NCBI GenBank assembly: GCA_020344215.1
Contig: CP070815.1
Span: forward strand, 62,001-126,000
Direction: 5' to 3'
Source of the DNA: Gemmatimonadota bacterium
GTDB taxonomy: Bacteria; Gemmatimonadota; Gemmatimonadetes; Palauibacterales; KS3-K002
DNA: 64,000 nucleotides
Shown here: piece by piece, positions 7,996-16,122 of the stretch
How positions within the stretch are numbered: position 1 is the stretch's first letter
Layout: each line of letters opens with the position of its first letter
Position numbers and translations under genes: made by a program
The notes under the pieces: generated by a model
Seen by the model: the letters and a program-made list of their open reading frames with translations, nothing else
What the model was told of the DNA's origin: nothing
Database searches by the model: none

Positions 7996-9477
7996 GTGGT
8001 GAGCGTGGATTCATCGGCGCCAAGAGGTGATGTAACCTGGCCGCACGCCGCGACACTTGTTCTTGCGGCGGAGAACCCGCGCCAGCGTCGCTGGGCGGTC
8101 AACACTGCCATCGAGATCGTACGGAAACTAGCGGCGCAGCGGTCGAAGGTGGTGCTGGCCGATCTTCAGACCCGAACGCCTTCAGCACTGGCGGCGGCAC
8201 TCGGCGCCGAGGGAGGGCCGGGGATCTCGGATGTCCTGTTCCGCGACACCGCGTTCTCCAAGGTGGCGAACCGGCCGGAGGGTGAGACCTTCTTCTTCCT
8301 CACCGTAGGTGACGCGCCGCCGACTCTTCAGGTCCTCTATCGACACCCGCGCTGGAAGAAGATCGCGGCCCGCCTCGAGGACACCGACGCTCACCTGATA
8401 CCGTGTGTCGCGGCATCAGACTGGCTCGACGCCGGCCCAATCCCGGGCTTCGAGGCCTGCATCGTGCTGAACGCAGCGGGTCTCGAGGTGGAGCTGCCGA
8501 GCGAGGCCCGAAGGCTGGCAGAGTTCTTGGCCCCTCCCGAGATCCGGGAGGGAGACAACGGTTCGGTCGAGCTGCCGTGGTACGCGACGGCCGAGCCGGA
8601 GACCCAGCCGATACCCGGGGTGGCAAGGCCTGTGAGCGATCCCGCCGTTCGGCCGGTGTCGGGCGCTGAATCCCCCGCACCTGCGGCAGCGCCGTCTCCA
8701 CCACAGCAGGGTATTGCCGCCGACTGGTCGACCGCCTCCACCCCGGCGGCCGGGCGGGGCCCGCTTTTCCGGGGGTCGCGCCGAGGCCGAATCGCCCCGT
8801 TCGCCGTCGCGGCAGCGGCTGCCGCCCTCGTTCTCGCCTTGTGGCAGACGCTCGGCAGCCGGCAGATTCCGGAGGGGCCCGTCCAGCTGGAGGCGGCCGC
8901 GGGAACCGTGTCGGTGGGGGAGAGGGCGACCGGGCCTCGCGCCGAGGGTCCGGCGGATCAGGGACCTCGCCTTCAGGAGGTGAGCCTGCCATATTCGGTG
9001 GCCATTGCGGCCTTCAGCTCACTGGACGACGCCGTGACGCGCCAGCGGGAATGGACGCGGGCCGATCTGCCGTTCTATGTCGCTCCGACGGTCGTCCAGG
9101 GCGTCGTTTACTACAGGGTGTTCGCGGGCATGCTTCCCGAGCGCGCGAGGGCAGAGGAACTAATGGCCGAGCTCGTACGTGAGGGGATCAAGGACACGAT
9201 TCGGAGCTGGGACATAAGGCCCGCCCGGCTGGCGTTCAACTTCGGGACTTACGCGAGCTCGCAGGAAGCTCGGACAGTGCTCGAGACGCTGTTCGGTCGC
9301 GGTGTCCCGGCCTACATGGTGCCGGCTGTCGGGGGATCGGGGGAAGACAGCATAGCTTACCGCGTCTACGCCGGAGGCTACGAGAGGCCGGAGGACGCGC
9401 GCCCGCTCAGCGAGCACATCGAACGGGCGGGATTCAACGTCGAACTCGTAGAAAGGGTGGGATTGCAGCTGAAATGA
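7996..9477 (+). CDS. Degenerate ParA/MinD-like domain + transmembrane helix + two SPOR domains
   Basis: Residues 1-170 follow the layout of a ParA/MinD/BcsQ P-loop ATPase: a hydrophobic strand ATLVLAAE, then helix NTAIEIVRKLA, strand KVVLADL, and GPGISDVLF. The Walker A loop (normally GKGGVGKT) is replaced by ENPRQRR, so nucleotide hydrolysis is unlikely. A Pro/Ala-rich linker precedes one membrane helix at about 268-285, with basic residues just before it, giving N-in/C-out topology. The periplasmic part has two SPOR-like repeats (about 330-400 and 410-490). The gene begins 29 bases after the SPOR lipoprotein and overlaps smc by four bases. I infer a septum- or envelope-located scaffold; no named family is recognised. 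Confidence 0.65.
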   Translation: MVSVDSSAPRGDVTWPHAATLVLAAENPRQRRWAVNTAIEIVRKLAAQRSKVVLADLQTRTPSALAAALGAEGGPGISDVLFRDTAFSKVANRPEGETFFFLTVGDAPPTLQVLYRHPRWKKIAARLEDTDAHLIPCVAASDWLDAGPIPGFEACIVLNAAGLEVELPSEARRLAEFLAPPEIREGDNGSVELPWYATAEPETQPIPGVARPVSDPAVRPVSGAESPAPAAAPSPPQQGIAADWSTASTPAAGRGPLFRGSRRGRIAPFAVAAAAAALVLALWQTLGSRQIPEGPVQLEAAAGTVSVGERATGPRAEGPADQGPRLQEVSLPYSVAIAAFSSLDDAVTRQREWTRADLPFYVAPTVVQGVVYYRVFAGMLPERARAEELMAELVREGIKDTIRSWDIRPARLAFNFGTYASSQEARTVLETLFGRGVPAYMVPAVGGSGEDSIAYRVYAGGYERPEDARPLSEHIERAGFNVELVERVGLQLK

Positions 9478-12400
9478 AGCTCGTAGGCATCGAGTTCCAC
9501 GGCTTCAAGTCGTTCGCCGATTCGGCAGACATCCGCTTCCACGACGGCATCACGGCAATCGTGGGTCCAAACGGCTGCGGCAAGTCGAACGTCGCTGATG
9601 GCCTGCGCTGGGTGCTGGGCGAGCAGCGCCCGACTGCGATCCGGGGCTCGCGCATGGAGGAGGCGATCTTCCAAGGCACGGCGCGCCGCAAGCCGATCCA
9701 CCGAGCGGAGACTACCCTCAGGCTGTCGAACGAGGACCACCTACTGCCCGTCCCCTATTCAGAGGTCGAGATCAGCCGAACCGTCTACACGGGAGGTGAG
9801 AGCGAGTATCGCCTCAACGGCACTCTCTGCCGGCTGCGCGATATCCAGGACCTGTGCCGGGACACGGGACTGGGCACGAACGCTTACGCCATAATCGAAG
9901 GCCGCATGGTCGACGCGATCCTCAGCGATAAGGCGGAGGAACGGCGCGCGATGTTCGAGGAGGCTGCCGGGATCGGCCGTTACAAGGAGCGGCGACGGGT
10001 CGCGTCACGCCGACTCGATGAGGCGGACGCCGACCTGGCGCGGGTGGACGACGTGGTCTCCGAGGTGCATACCAAGGTCCGCAGCCTCGCCCGCCAGCGC
10101 GGCAAGGCCAAGCGGTACCTCGAGATGCGCGAGCGGAAGCTCGCTCTCGAACTCGCGCTTGCCCACGCCGAGCTCGCCCGGCTCGGGACTCGGTACCGGG
10201 AGATCGAGACCGAACTGAGCTCGCTCGAGGAGGCCCGCGTCCGAGACGCCGCGCAGATTCACTCTGCCGAGGCCCAGCATGAAGCGCTGAAGACGCGGCT
10301 CGTCGATCTCGAGCGCGAGCGTGCCGACAGCGCCAGGAACCTCATGGCTGTGCGCGACCGGCTCGCGGAACGGGAACGGGAGCGGCTACTGGCGGAGGAA
10401 CGCGCCCGGCACGCCGGCGCGCGCTTGGATCAACTAGCGGCCGAGCGGCGCGAGTTGGAGGAGCAGCGGATTACGCTGCAGGGGGAGGTCGAGCGGCTGG
10501 GTGAGGTGGTGACGGAGCGGAAGTCGGCGCTCGCCGCGTTGCGCGAGGAGCTCGGCCGAGAGGGAGTCGAGCTCGCTGAGTTGAGTGAGCGGCGCCAGGC
10601 GATGGAAGCGGCCGAGGCGGCGGTGGAATCGGAACGCCAGGCCTATCGGGAACGGCGCGCACAGCTTGAGGCGCGGGGCGAGGCAGCCCGTGCGGAGGCC
10701 GAGGAGCTGGGTCGACGCCTGGAGGACGCCGAGCGCCGAGTGGCGGTGGCCTCGGCGGCCATCGAAAACGCGGCGCGGGCGGAGGAACAGACGCGTCGGG
10801 AAGCCGCTGATGCCGAGGAGCGGCTCGGGCAACTCTCAGGCGAGCTGGAAAGCGCCCGTGCGCGGCTGGCGGGTCTCCAGGCAGAGCAGGAAGAGCTGCG
10901 TGGCCGCCAGGCGGCGCTGGCCGAGCGGATCCGAGCGACGGCCGCGCTCGTCGAGGAACTGACCCCGCTAACCACTGGAGAGGCAGGATCCAACCCGGCC
11001 GTTCAGGCGGCGCTGGAGCGAGCGGACGAGCTGGGGGTTCGCGGCCTGCTCGGTCGTGGGATCGAGGTGCCGGAGGCCTATGCCGACGGCCTGGAGGCCT
11101 ACCTGGGCGCCTACATGGAAGGCCTGATCGTGGACGGTGCGTCGGCCGTGGCCCGCATCCGGCGCTGGTTCCTTGAAGAGTACGATGGTCCTGGAGGCTT
11201 GGTCATCCTCCCGCTGGATAGGCTAGCCGCGGACCCGGGCGCCACTGCCGAACTGCCGCACGGTGTTCGCGTCAGCGGTCCCGCTGCGCCGTGGATCCGG
11301 CATCTGCTCCGCGGGGTGACGCTACGAGCTGATGCGGATGCGGGCACCAGCGCTTGGATCGGGCGGCGTGAGAGCGTGGATGCCCGTGGCGTCTTCCGCC
11401 TCGGGCGCCCGTACGCCGGTGGCGGGCTCTTGGCCCGCCGTGCGGAGCTCGAGCGGCTGCTGAGCCAGCAGAGCGAGCTGGAGTCCGAGAGCCGGCGCAG
11501 CGCGATGCAGCTGCGGTCGTGCGAGGAGCAGGTGGCGAACGCGAGCCAGCAGGTCGAGCGCCTGGCCGCGGAGCGCCGGGCGGCCGAGGAGGAGGCCGGA
11601 CGTCTCGCGGCGCGTGCCGAGGCTGCGGCGGAGCGCGCCGCCAGAGGCCATGAAGAGATCGGAAGCGCGCGCGCGAGCGTGGACCGCTTGCGACAGGAGC
11701 GGGCGACCGCGCTGCAGAAGGGTACGTCGGAGGCAGACGCCCTGCGTGCCCTCAGGCCCGTCGGAGACGGAGCGGCGCCCGATCCGCAGGAGCTGGCGGC
11801 GGTCCGCTCCGACTGGGAGCAGCTGCGCGAGCGCGTTACGGAGATCCAGTTGAGCGAAGCGCGGGCCGCGGCCGCGCTCGACCGGGCCGAGCGCGAGCTG
11901 CGGTCGCAGCGGGGAGCGCTGGACAGCGCCGGCGAGCGCTGCCAGCGCCTCGGGCAGGAGTCGGAAGAGCTGGGCGGCGCGCTGTCGCGGGCTGAGCAGG
12001 AGATGGAGGGCGCCGCACGCGGGCTAGAAGCGCTCTTCGAGGAGCGGGAGAGTTCGGAGCGCGCCGCGAGCGAGATGGAGGAGCGAGCGGAAGACATGCG
12101 GCGCAAAGTGAGCGAGCTGGAGGCGCTACTCCGCCGTGCCCAGCAGGAGGAGCGCGGTCACTCCGAGCGACGTCACGAGTTGGAGCTGGAGCGCACGCAG
12201 ATCGACGCCGACCTCAAGCGTACACGGGAGCGCCTGGAGGACGAGTGGGGGCGGCCCTTTGACGAGCTGTCGCAGGAGGTCGAGCCCGCCACCGGTAATC
12301 CCGTGGCGCTGCGTGCGGAGCTGACCGAAGTCGCGGGACATCTGGGACGCGTCGGGCTGGTCAATATGCTCGCGGAAGAGGAATACCGAGAAGAGAAGGA

Positions 12401-12968
12401 GCGGCTCGAGTTCCTCCAGGCACAGCGAGACGATCTTGGCAAAGCGCGTGACGACCTGCGCGATACGATTCGCCGGATTAACGAGACTGCATCGACGGCG
12501 TTCCTCGAGACACTGGAGCAGATCAGAGCGAACTTCAGGCGAACGTTCGACACGCTGTTCCAGGGTGGGGAGTGCGATGTCTGGCTCGAGCAACCGGACG
12601 ACCCGCTCGACTCCCCGGTCGAGATCTCGGCGAGCCCGGGAGGCAAGCGGACCCAGCGAATTCACCTGCTCTCCGGCGGTGAGCGAGCGCTGACGGCACT
12701 GGCACTGCTCTTCGCCATCTACCTAGTGAAGCCGAGCCCCTTCTGCGTGCTCGATGAGGTCGACGCGCCGCTCGACGAGACGAACATCCGGCGGTTCGTT
12801 GCGATGTTGGAGGAGTTCAAGTCGGGCGTGCAGTTCGTCGTCATCACCCACAACCCGGTGACCATTGAGGCGGCCGACTGGATCTACGGCGTCACGATGG
12901 AGGAGCCCGGCGTGTCCAAGATCGTCGGCGTCGAGTTCAGCGAGTACGCCCGCGGGGCGGTGGCCTGA
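9474..12968 (+). CDS. smc: Chromosome segregation protein SMC
   Basis: This is the condensin ATPase that extrudes DNA loops and organises and segregates the chromosome, with ScpA and ScpB as usual partners. All parts are present at 1164 residues. The N-terminal head carries Walker A GPNGCGKSN (about residues 32-40). Two very long Glu/Arg/Ala-rich coiled coils (about 170-490 and 650-1000) flank a hinge (about 500-640). The C-terminal head has the signature LLSGGERALTALALL and Walker B FCVLDEVDAPLDE. The ATG overlaps the stop of the preceding SPOR gene (ATGA), so the two are translationally coupled. scpA and scpB are not in this window. Confidence 0.97.
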   Translation: MKLVGIEFHGFKSFADSADIRFHDGITAIVGPNGCGKSNVADGLRWVLGEQRPTAIRGSRMEEAIFQGTARRKPIHRAETTLRLSNEDHLLPVPYSEVEISRTVYTGGESEYRLNGTLCRLRDIQDLCRDTGLGTNAYAIIEGRMVDAILSDKAEERRAMFEEAAGIGRYKERRRVASRRLDEADADLARVDDVVSEVHTKVRSLARQRGKAKRYLEMRERKLALELALAHAELARLGTRYREIETELSSLEEARVRDAAQIHSAEAQHEALKTRLVDLERERADSARNLMAVRDRLAERERERLLAEERARHAGARLDQLAAERRELEEQRITLQGEVERLGEVVTERKSALAALREELGREGVELAELSERRQAMEAAEAAVESERQAYRERRAQLEARGEAARAEAEELGRRLEDAERRVAVASAAIENAARAEEQTRREAADAEERLGQLSGELESARARLAGLQAEQEELRGRQAALAERIRATAALVEELTPLTTGEAGSNPAVQAALERADELGVRGLLGRGIEVPEAYADGLEAYLGAYMEGLIVDGASAVARIRRWFLEEYDGPGGLVILPLDRLAADPGATAELPHGVRVSGPAAPWIRHLLRGVTLRADADAGTSAWIGRRESVDARGVFRLGRPYAGGGLLARRAELERLLSQQSELESESRRSAMQLRSCEEQVANASQQVERLAAERRAAEEEAGRLAARAEAAAERAARGHEEIGSARASVDRLRQERATALQKGTSEADALRALRPVGDGAAPDPQELAAVRSDWEQLRERVTEIQLSEARAAAALDRAERELRSQRGALDSAGERCQRLGQESEELGGALSRAEQEMEGAARGLEALFEERESSERAASEMEERAEDMRRKVSELEALLRRAQQEERGHSERRHELELERTQIDADLKRTRERLEDEWGRPFDELSQEVEPATGNPVALRAELTEVAGHLGRVGLVNMLAEEEYREEKERLEFLQAQRDDLGKARDDLRDTIRRINETASTAFLETLEQIRANFRRTFDTLFQGGECDVWLEQPDDPLDSPVEISASPGGKRTQRIHLLSGGERALTALALLFAIYLVKPSPFCVLDEVDAPLDETNIRRFVAMLEEFKSGVQFVVITHNPVTIEAADWIYGVTMEEPGVSKIVGVEFSEYARGAVA

Positions 12969-12974
12969 CGGAAG

Positions 12975-13733
12975 ATGCGTCTGGTCACCGTTGGGACGGG
13001 CACCGTCGTGCCCGACCCGGAGCGTGCGTCGGCCTGCCATTGGATTGAGCACGGCGGAGTACGTCTCCTCGTCGATTGCGGAGCCGGCGCCCTGCAGGGG
13101 CTGGCACGGGCCGGTCTCTCCTGGGGAGAGGTCGGCCATCTCGTCATTAGTCATTTCCACACGGATCACATCGGCGAAATCCCCTCCCTGATCTTCGCGC
13201 TGCGGCACGGGCTCGAGGTGCCGCGGCAGGCGCCGCTCGCCGTCTGGGGGCCGGCCGGAGTCGAACGTCTCTTCAGCGCCTGGGCTAATGCTTTGGGATC
13301 GTGGTTGACCGATCCGGGGTTCGAGGTCGACATCCATGAAATGCGGCCCGGCGCCGTGGCCGAGATGGGCGGTATTCGCGTCCACGTCACGGAGACACCG
13401 CATACCGAGGAGAGCGTGGCGCTCCGCTTCGAGGCAGGCGGGTCAGCGCTGGGCTATACAGGGGATACGGGACCGTCCCGGGAGCTGGCCGAGTTCTTCC
13501 GAGGCGTAGATCTACTGCTGGCCGAGTGCTCGCTGCCCGACGAGTTGGTGGAGGACAACCATCTCTCGCCGGAGCGCCTCGCCCGGCTGGCGGTCGATGC
13601 TGGTGTCAGGCGCGTCGCGCTGACGCACGTCTACCCGCAGCTGCGGCGGTTCGACGTCCCGGAGTTGATCCGGCGCGCGGGCTACGCCGGCGAGATTGTC
13701 ATGGCGACGGATGGCCTCGCGCTTCGGATCTGA
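12975..13733 (+). CDS. Metallo-beta-lactamase fold hydrolase, RNase Z-like
   Basis: This is a two-metal hydrolase of the MBL superfamily, closest in layout to RNase Z/ElaC phosphodiesterases. The metal motif SHFHTDH gives His60, His62, Asp64 and His65. Further ligands are suggested by the His in TPHTEES, the Asp in GYTGDTGPS and the His in LTHVYPQ. The protein has 252 residues, and I do not see the long exosite arm of classical tRNase Z. Substrate could be a tRNA 3' end or another phosphodiester; that cannot be decided here. It starts 6 bases after smc, probably in the same transcript. Confidence 0.8.
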   Translation: MRLVTVGTGTVVPDPERASACHWIEHGGVRLLVDCGAGALQGLARAGLSWGEVGHLVISHFHTDHIGEIPSLIFALRHGLEVPRQAPLAVWGPAGVERLFSAWANALGSWLTDPGFEVDIHEMRPGAVAEMGGIRVHVTETPHTEESVALRFEAGGSALGYTGDTGPSRELAEFFRGVDLLLAECSLPDELVEDNHLSPERLARLAVDAGVRRVALTHVYPQLRRFDVPELIRRAGYAGEIVMATDGLALRI

Positions 13734-13876
13734 GCCGACTCGCTATTTGAAAGTCTGTTGACGGCGGGCTGTTAGTCGTCGTGGGGCGATGGTCAGCGTG
13801 CAGGAAGTGTCTCATCCGCCGGTCGTCGGGGATCCCCGCCATGGCCGAGACCTGACGCCCACACTCGCTTGAAAGA

Positions 13877-14245
13877 GTGACCGCGAGGCGCGACCTGGGG
13901 GTTCTGGGTGAGCAGCTCGCCGCGGGCTATCTCCGCCAGAAGGGGTACACGATCCTGGCACGCAACTACCGCTTCGGCCACCGCGAAATCGACCTGATCG
14001 TCGGACGTGATGACGTGGTGGCGTTCGTCGAGGTAAAGGCGCGAGCCGGCGCCGGCTTTGGGCACCCGCTGGAAGCGATCACCGCCCGGAAACGACGCGA
14101 GGTCGAGCGAGTTGCCCGCTTCTGGCTCCGGCGGCACGGCCGGTCCGGGCTGCATTGCCGGTTCGATGCGGTAGGCGTGATCGTGCGGCGTGACCAGGCG
14201 CCTGTCGTCGAGCATATCCCTGACGCTTGGAGACTAGGAGAATAG
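13877..14245 (+). CDS. yraN: YraN/UPF0102 family endonuclease-like protein
   Basis: This 122-residue protein matches UPF0102, a restriction-endonuclease-like fold. The N-terminus has GxxGEQLAAGYLRQKGYTIL and RNYRFGHREIDLIVG. The core has VVAFVEVKAR, where Glu and Lys form the predicted PD-(D/E)XK centre with the upstream Asp. The helix ITARKRREVERVARFWL completes the family pattern. The cellular role is not firmly known; YraN proteins are suggested to act in DNA processing. The start is GTG at 13877, preceded by GAAAGA. The 143 bases before it hold no gene. Confidence 0.88.
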   Translation: MTARRDLGVLGEQLAAGYLRQKGYTILARNYRFGHREIDLIVGRDDVVAFVEVKARAGAGFGHPLEAITARKRREVERVARFWLRRHGRSGLHCRFDAVGVIVRRDQAPVVEHIPDAWRLGE

Positions 14246-14288
14246 GACGAACCTCGACACTTGCCAGTTGAACTGGATACCTGAATAG

Positions 14289-14798
14289 TTGGGGTCATGG
14301 CTCGTTATCCGCTCACATCCCGAGCAACACAAGGTCTACGGCGGCACGGTGCCGGTGACGGATGAGCAGCTCAGAGCCGTGCAGAGCAATCCGAATCTCA
14401 GGGTCGGTGATCTGGGTCCAGCTCCCGAAGGTGGACGTCTCGTCATGATTCAGTATCTCGACGCGGAGCGCGTGCCGCAGCGGGTGGATGATGTCTTGCG
14501 ATATATGGAGACCGAGCTGGCCAAACCCGGCGCCGATCCAATCGCGATCGCCGCTGAAACGCAACGTCAGCTGGTCAGTATTCATCCGTTCATGGACGGC
14601 AACGGGCGGCCGAATCGCCTTGCCATGGACCACGTCTTGGAGCTGGCCGGACTCCCCCCCTGCGATGCTGCGGGATACGATGCTGGATATCGGATCGACA
14701 CCGGCAGCTTGGCGGCAGGAGGTAGCACAGGGCGTATTGAAATCGTTCGAGGTCATGCGGGATGCTTGGGCGCGCGCGCACGCAGGTGGAGCCTTTGA
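14289..14798 (+). CDS. Fic-domain protein, N-terminally short and probably frameshifted
   Basis: The complete Fic motif HPFMDGNGRPNR is visible at about residues 98-109 and is followed by LAMDHVLELAGLPP. All catalytic positions (His, Asp, Asn, both Arg) are kept. Fic proteins transfer AMP or other phosphate-containing groups to target proteins and often serve as toxins. The N-terminus is odd: a TAG stop lies directly upstream of the TTG start, and the first Fic helices are not visible. At a run of seven C (14654-14660) the family-like sequence moves to the +1 frame (DIGSTPAAWRQEVAQGVLK, up to 14952). The frame given here continues instead as Arg/Gly-rich sequence to a TGA that overlaps the next ATG. 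It may be a decayed gene, a toxin tip or a base-calling error. Confidence 0.6.
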   Translation: MGSWLVIRSHPEQHKVYGGTVPVTDEQLRAVQSNPNLRVGDLGPAPEGGRLVMIQYLDAERVPQRVDDVLRYMETELAKPGADPIAIAAETQRQLVSIHPFMDGNGRPNRLAMDHVLELAGLPPCDAAGYDAGYRIDTGSLAAGGSTGRIEIVRGHAGCLGARARRWSL

Positions 14799-15139
14799 TG
14801 GCAACCAAATCGAGCACCCTCTGCATCGCCTCCCGCTCACCGGGTCGGTGCACCACGTGCCGGCACGCCAACCAGGATACGGTGGACTTTACAGAAGGCC
14901 GCATCTGCTGTGGATGGGACGGCAAGCCCAAAGCGGCCGACCAAACGTGTGACGTTGCCGTGCAGATCCCGCGTGATGTGGGCGGCAAAGGAACGGATCG
15001 CTATTTTGTGTTCGAGCCGTATGACGGGGGTAACGGCACTTGGGGGAAGCTCGAAGATACGAGGATCCTCGCGGAGGACGCCTCGCCAGAGCTGCGTCAC
15101 GCGCTGCAGGCGGACACGCCCTACATCCCGCCCGAGTGA
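14798..15139 (+). CDS. Cys-rich small protein of unknown function
   Basis: This 113-residue protein is not recognised. It begins at ATG 14798, which overlaps the TGA of the frame before it (TGATG) and follows the ribosome-binding-like GGTGGAG at 14785-14791. It has a Cys cluster in its first half: a Cys near residue 9, then a CTTC pair, ICCGWDG and a later Cys. This suggests a bound metal or disulfides. The second half has GTDRYFVFEPYDGG and an acidic C-terminal stretch ending in PYIPPE. No signal peptide or membrane segment is visible. Its tight coupling to the Fic gene would suit an immunity or antitoxin partner, but that is only inference. Confidence 0.5.
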   Translation: MATKSSTLCIASRSPGRCTTCRHANQDTVDFTEGRICCGWDGKPKAADQTCDVAVQIPRDVGGKGTDRYFVFEPYDGGNGTWGKLEDTRILAEDASPELRHALQADTPYIPPE

Positions 15140-15184
15140 CTTCGAGCGAGCCAATCAGCCCAAGGGTCGACTGGGATGGTGAGA

Positions 15185-16066
15185 ATGCGAGTCTATGTTG
15201 GGGGAGCAGGTGGCCGCGTAGGTGAGGTAGCAGCCCAGTCGGGTAACGTGCGACGCATTGAGCTCGACACCGAGGCCTCGGTCAGCGCCGTCGCCTGCGA
15301 CGGCGGCCGGCTGTACGCCCTGGCAGGTGACGTGTTGTGGGTCTTGGGGAACGATGACGAGGATGGGGCGCCAAAGGTCGTCGGCAAGAAACCACTGACA
15401 CCACACGATCCAGCCGATCTCTGCGTCGTGCCGTCGGCCGATCGGACTTGCTTGGCTTTGGCGGTTGGAAGCGGCCTGCTTTTCTTGGACGGCCGTGACC
15501 TGGCCACGGTTGCCTCCCATTCGGTACGCGACGGCGTGGGGCACGTGCGGGCAGCAGGCGAGGACTCAGTCGTCTACGCGAGCCTCGATGGCTATGTCAG
15601 TCGACACCGGATCGGGGGTGACGAAGTCGAGCCCTACTTCGTGGGCCAAGGACTCGGCGGGATCGGGATCACGGATCTGTATGCCGATGAAAAAGGAGGC
15701 GTGTGCACCGGCAATCGCGCCGGCTACGTCACCTGGTACGAGGCGCCCGGCGCTCCTGCCGGCCAAGCTCGCGTCGCACATCAACCCTTGGGTGGCGTAG
15801 CCCTGGCAGAAGGCTGGGTGCTGGCCACGCTCGGTGCCGAGATCTCAGCTCAACGGCGTCGAGGGGATGGCCGCGTAATCCTGGCAACAGAGCCTGCGAC
15901 TGCCAAGACGAGAGTGCTCGCGTGCAGGGATCAGATCGCGGTCCTGGGCCAAAACGGCGGGCTCCATCTCTACGACCTTGTTGCCTTGCGGCCGGGTGAG
16001 CGCGTCCAGCCGAGTATGAGCATCCAGACCGGCATCCGTGAGACTCACGCGCTCTGTTGGCGGTGA
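15185..16066 (+). CDS. Beta-propeller (WD40-like) protein of unknown function
   Basis: The protein has about 293 residues made of repeated beta-strand units such as VSAVACDGGRLYALAGDVLW, CLALAVGSGLLFLDG, SVVYASLDGYVSRH and GVCTGNRAGYVTWYE. This spacing fits a six- or seven-bladed propeller. No export signal is seen, so it is probably cytoplasmic. An ATG also occurs at 15176. I prefer 15185 because GGGATGGTGAGA lies just before it. It follows the Cys-rich gene by about 45 bases. Together with the Fic fragment it forms a small cassette unlike the housekeeping genes on either side. Confidence 0.6.
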   Translation: MRVYVGGAGGRVGEVAAQSGNVRRIELDTEASVSAVACDGGRLYALAGDVLWVLGNDDEDGAPKVVGKKPLTPHDPADLCVVPSADRTCLALAVGSGLLFLDGRDLATVASHSVRDGVGHVRAAGEDSVVYASLDGYVSRHRIGGDEVEPYFVGQGLGGIGITDLYADEKGGVCTGNRAGYVTWYEAPGAPAGQARVAHQPLGGVALAEGWVLATLGAEISAQRRRGDGRVILATEPATAKTRVLACRDQIAVLGQNGGLHLYDLVALRPGERVQPSMSIQTGIRETHALCWR

Positions 16067-16122
16067 CCTATTTGTGGCCGGCGCCGCCGTCAAACCATGC
16101 AACTCTCACCGAGGTGAACATC

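Noticed and set aside
11111..12106. 331-residue minus-strand open frame inside smc
   Set aside because: It is very Ser/Arg/Ala-rich and is the complement of coiled-coil codons, with no motif and no independent signal.
13827..13838. Perfect palindrome CGGGGATCCCCG before yraN
   Set aside because: It is short and GC-rich, so chance is likely in this genome; no other regulatory feature is attached.
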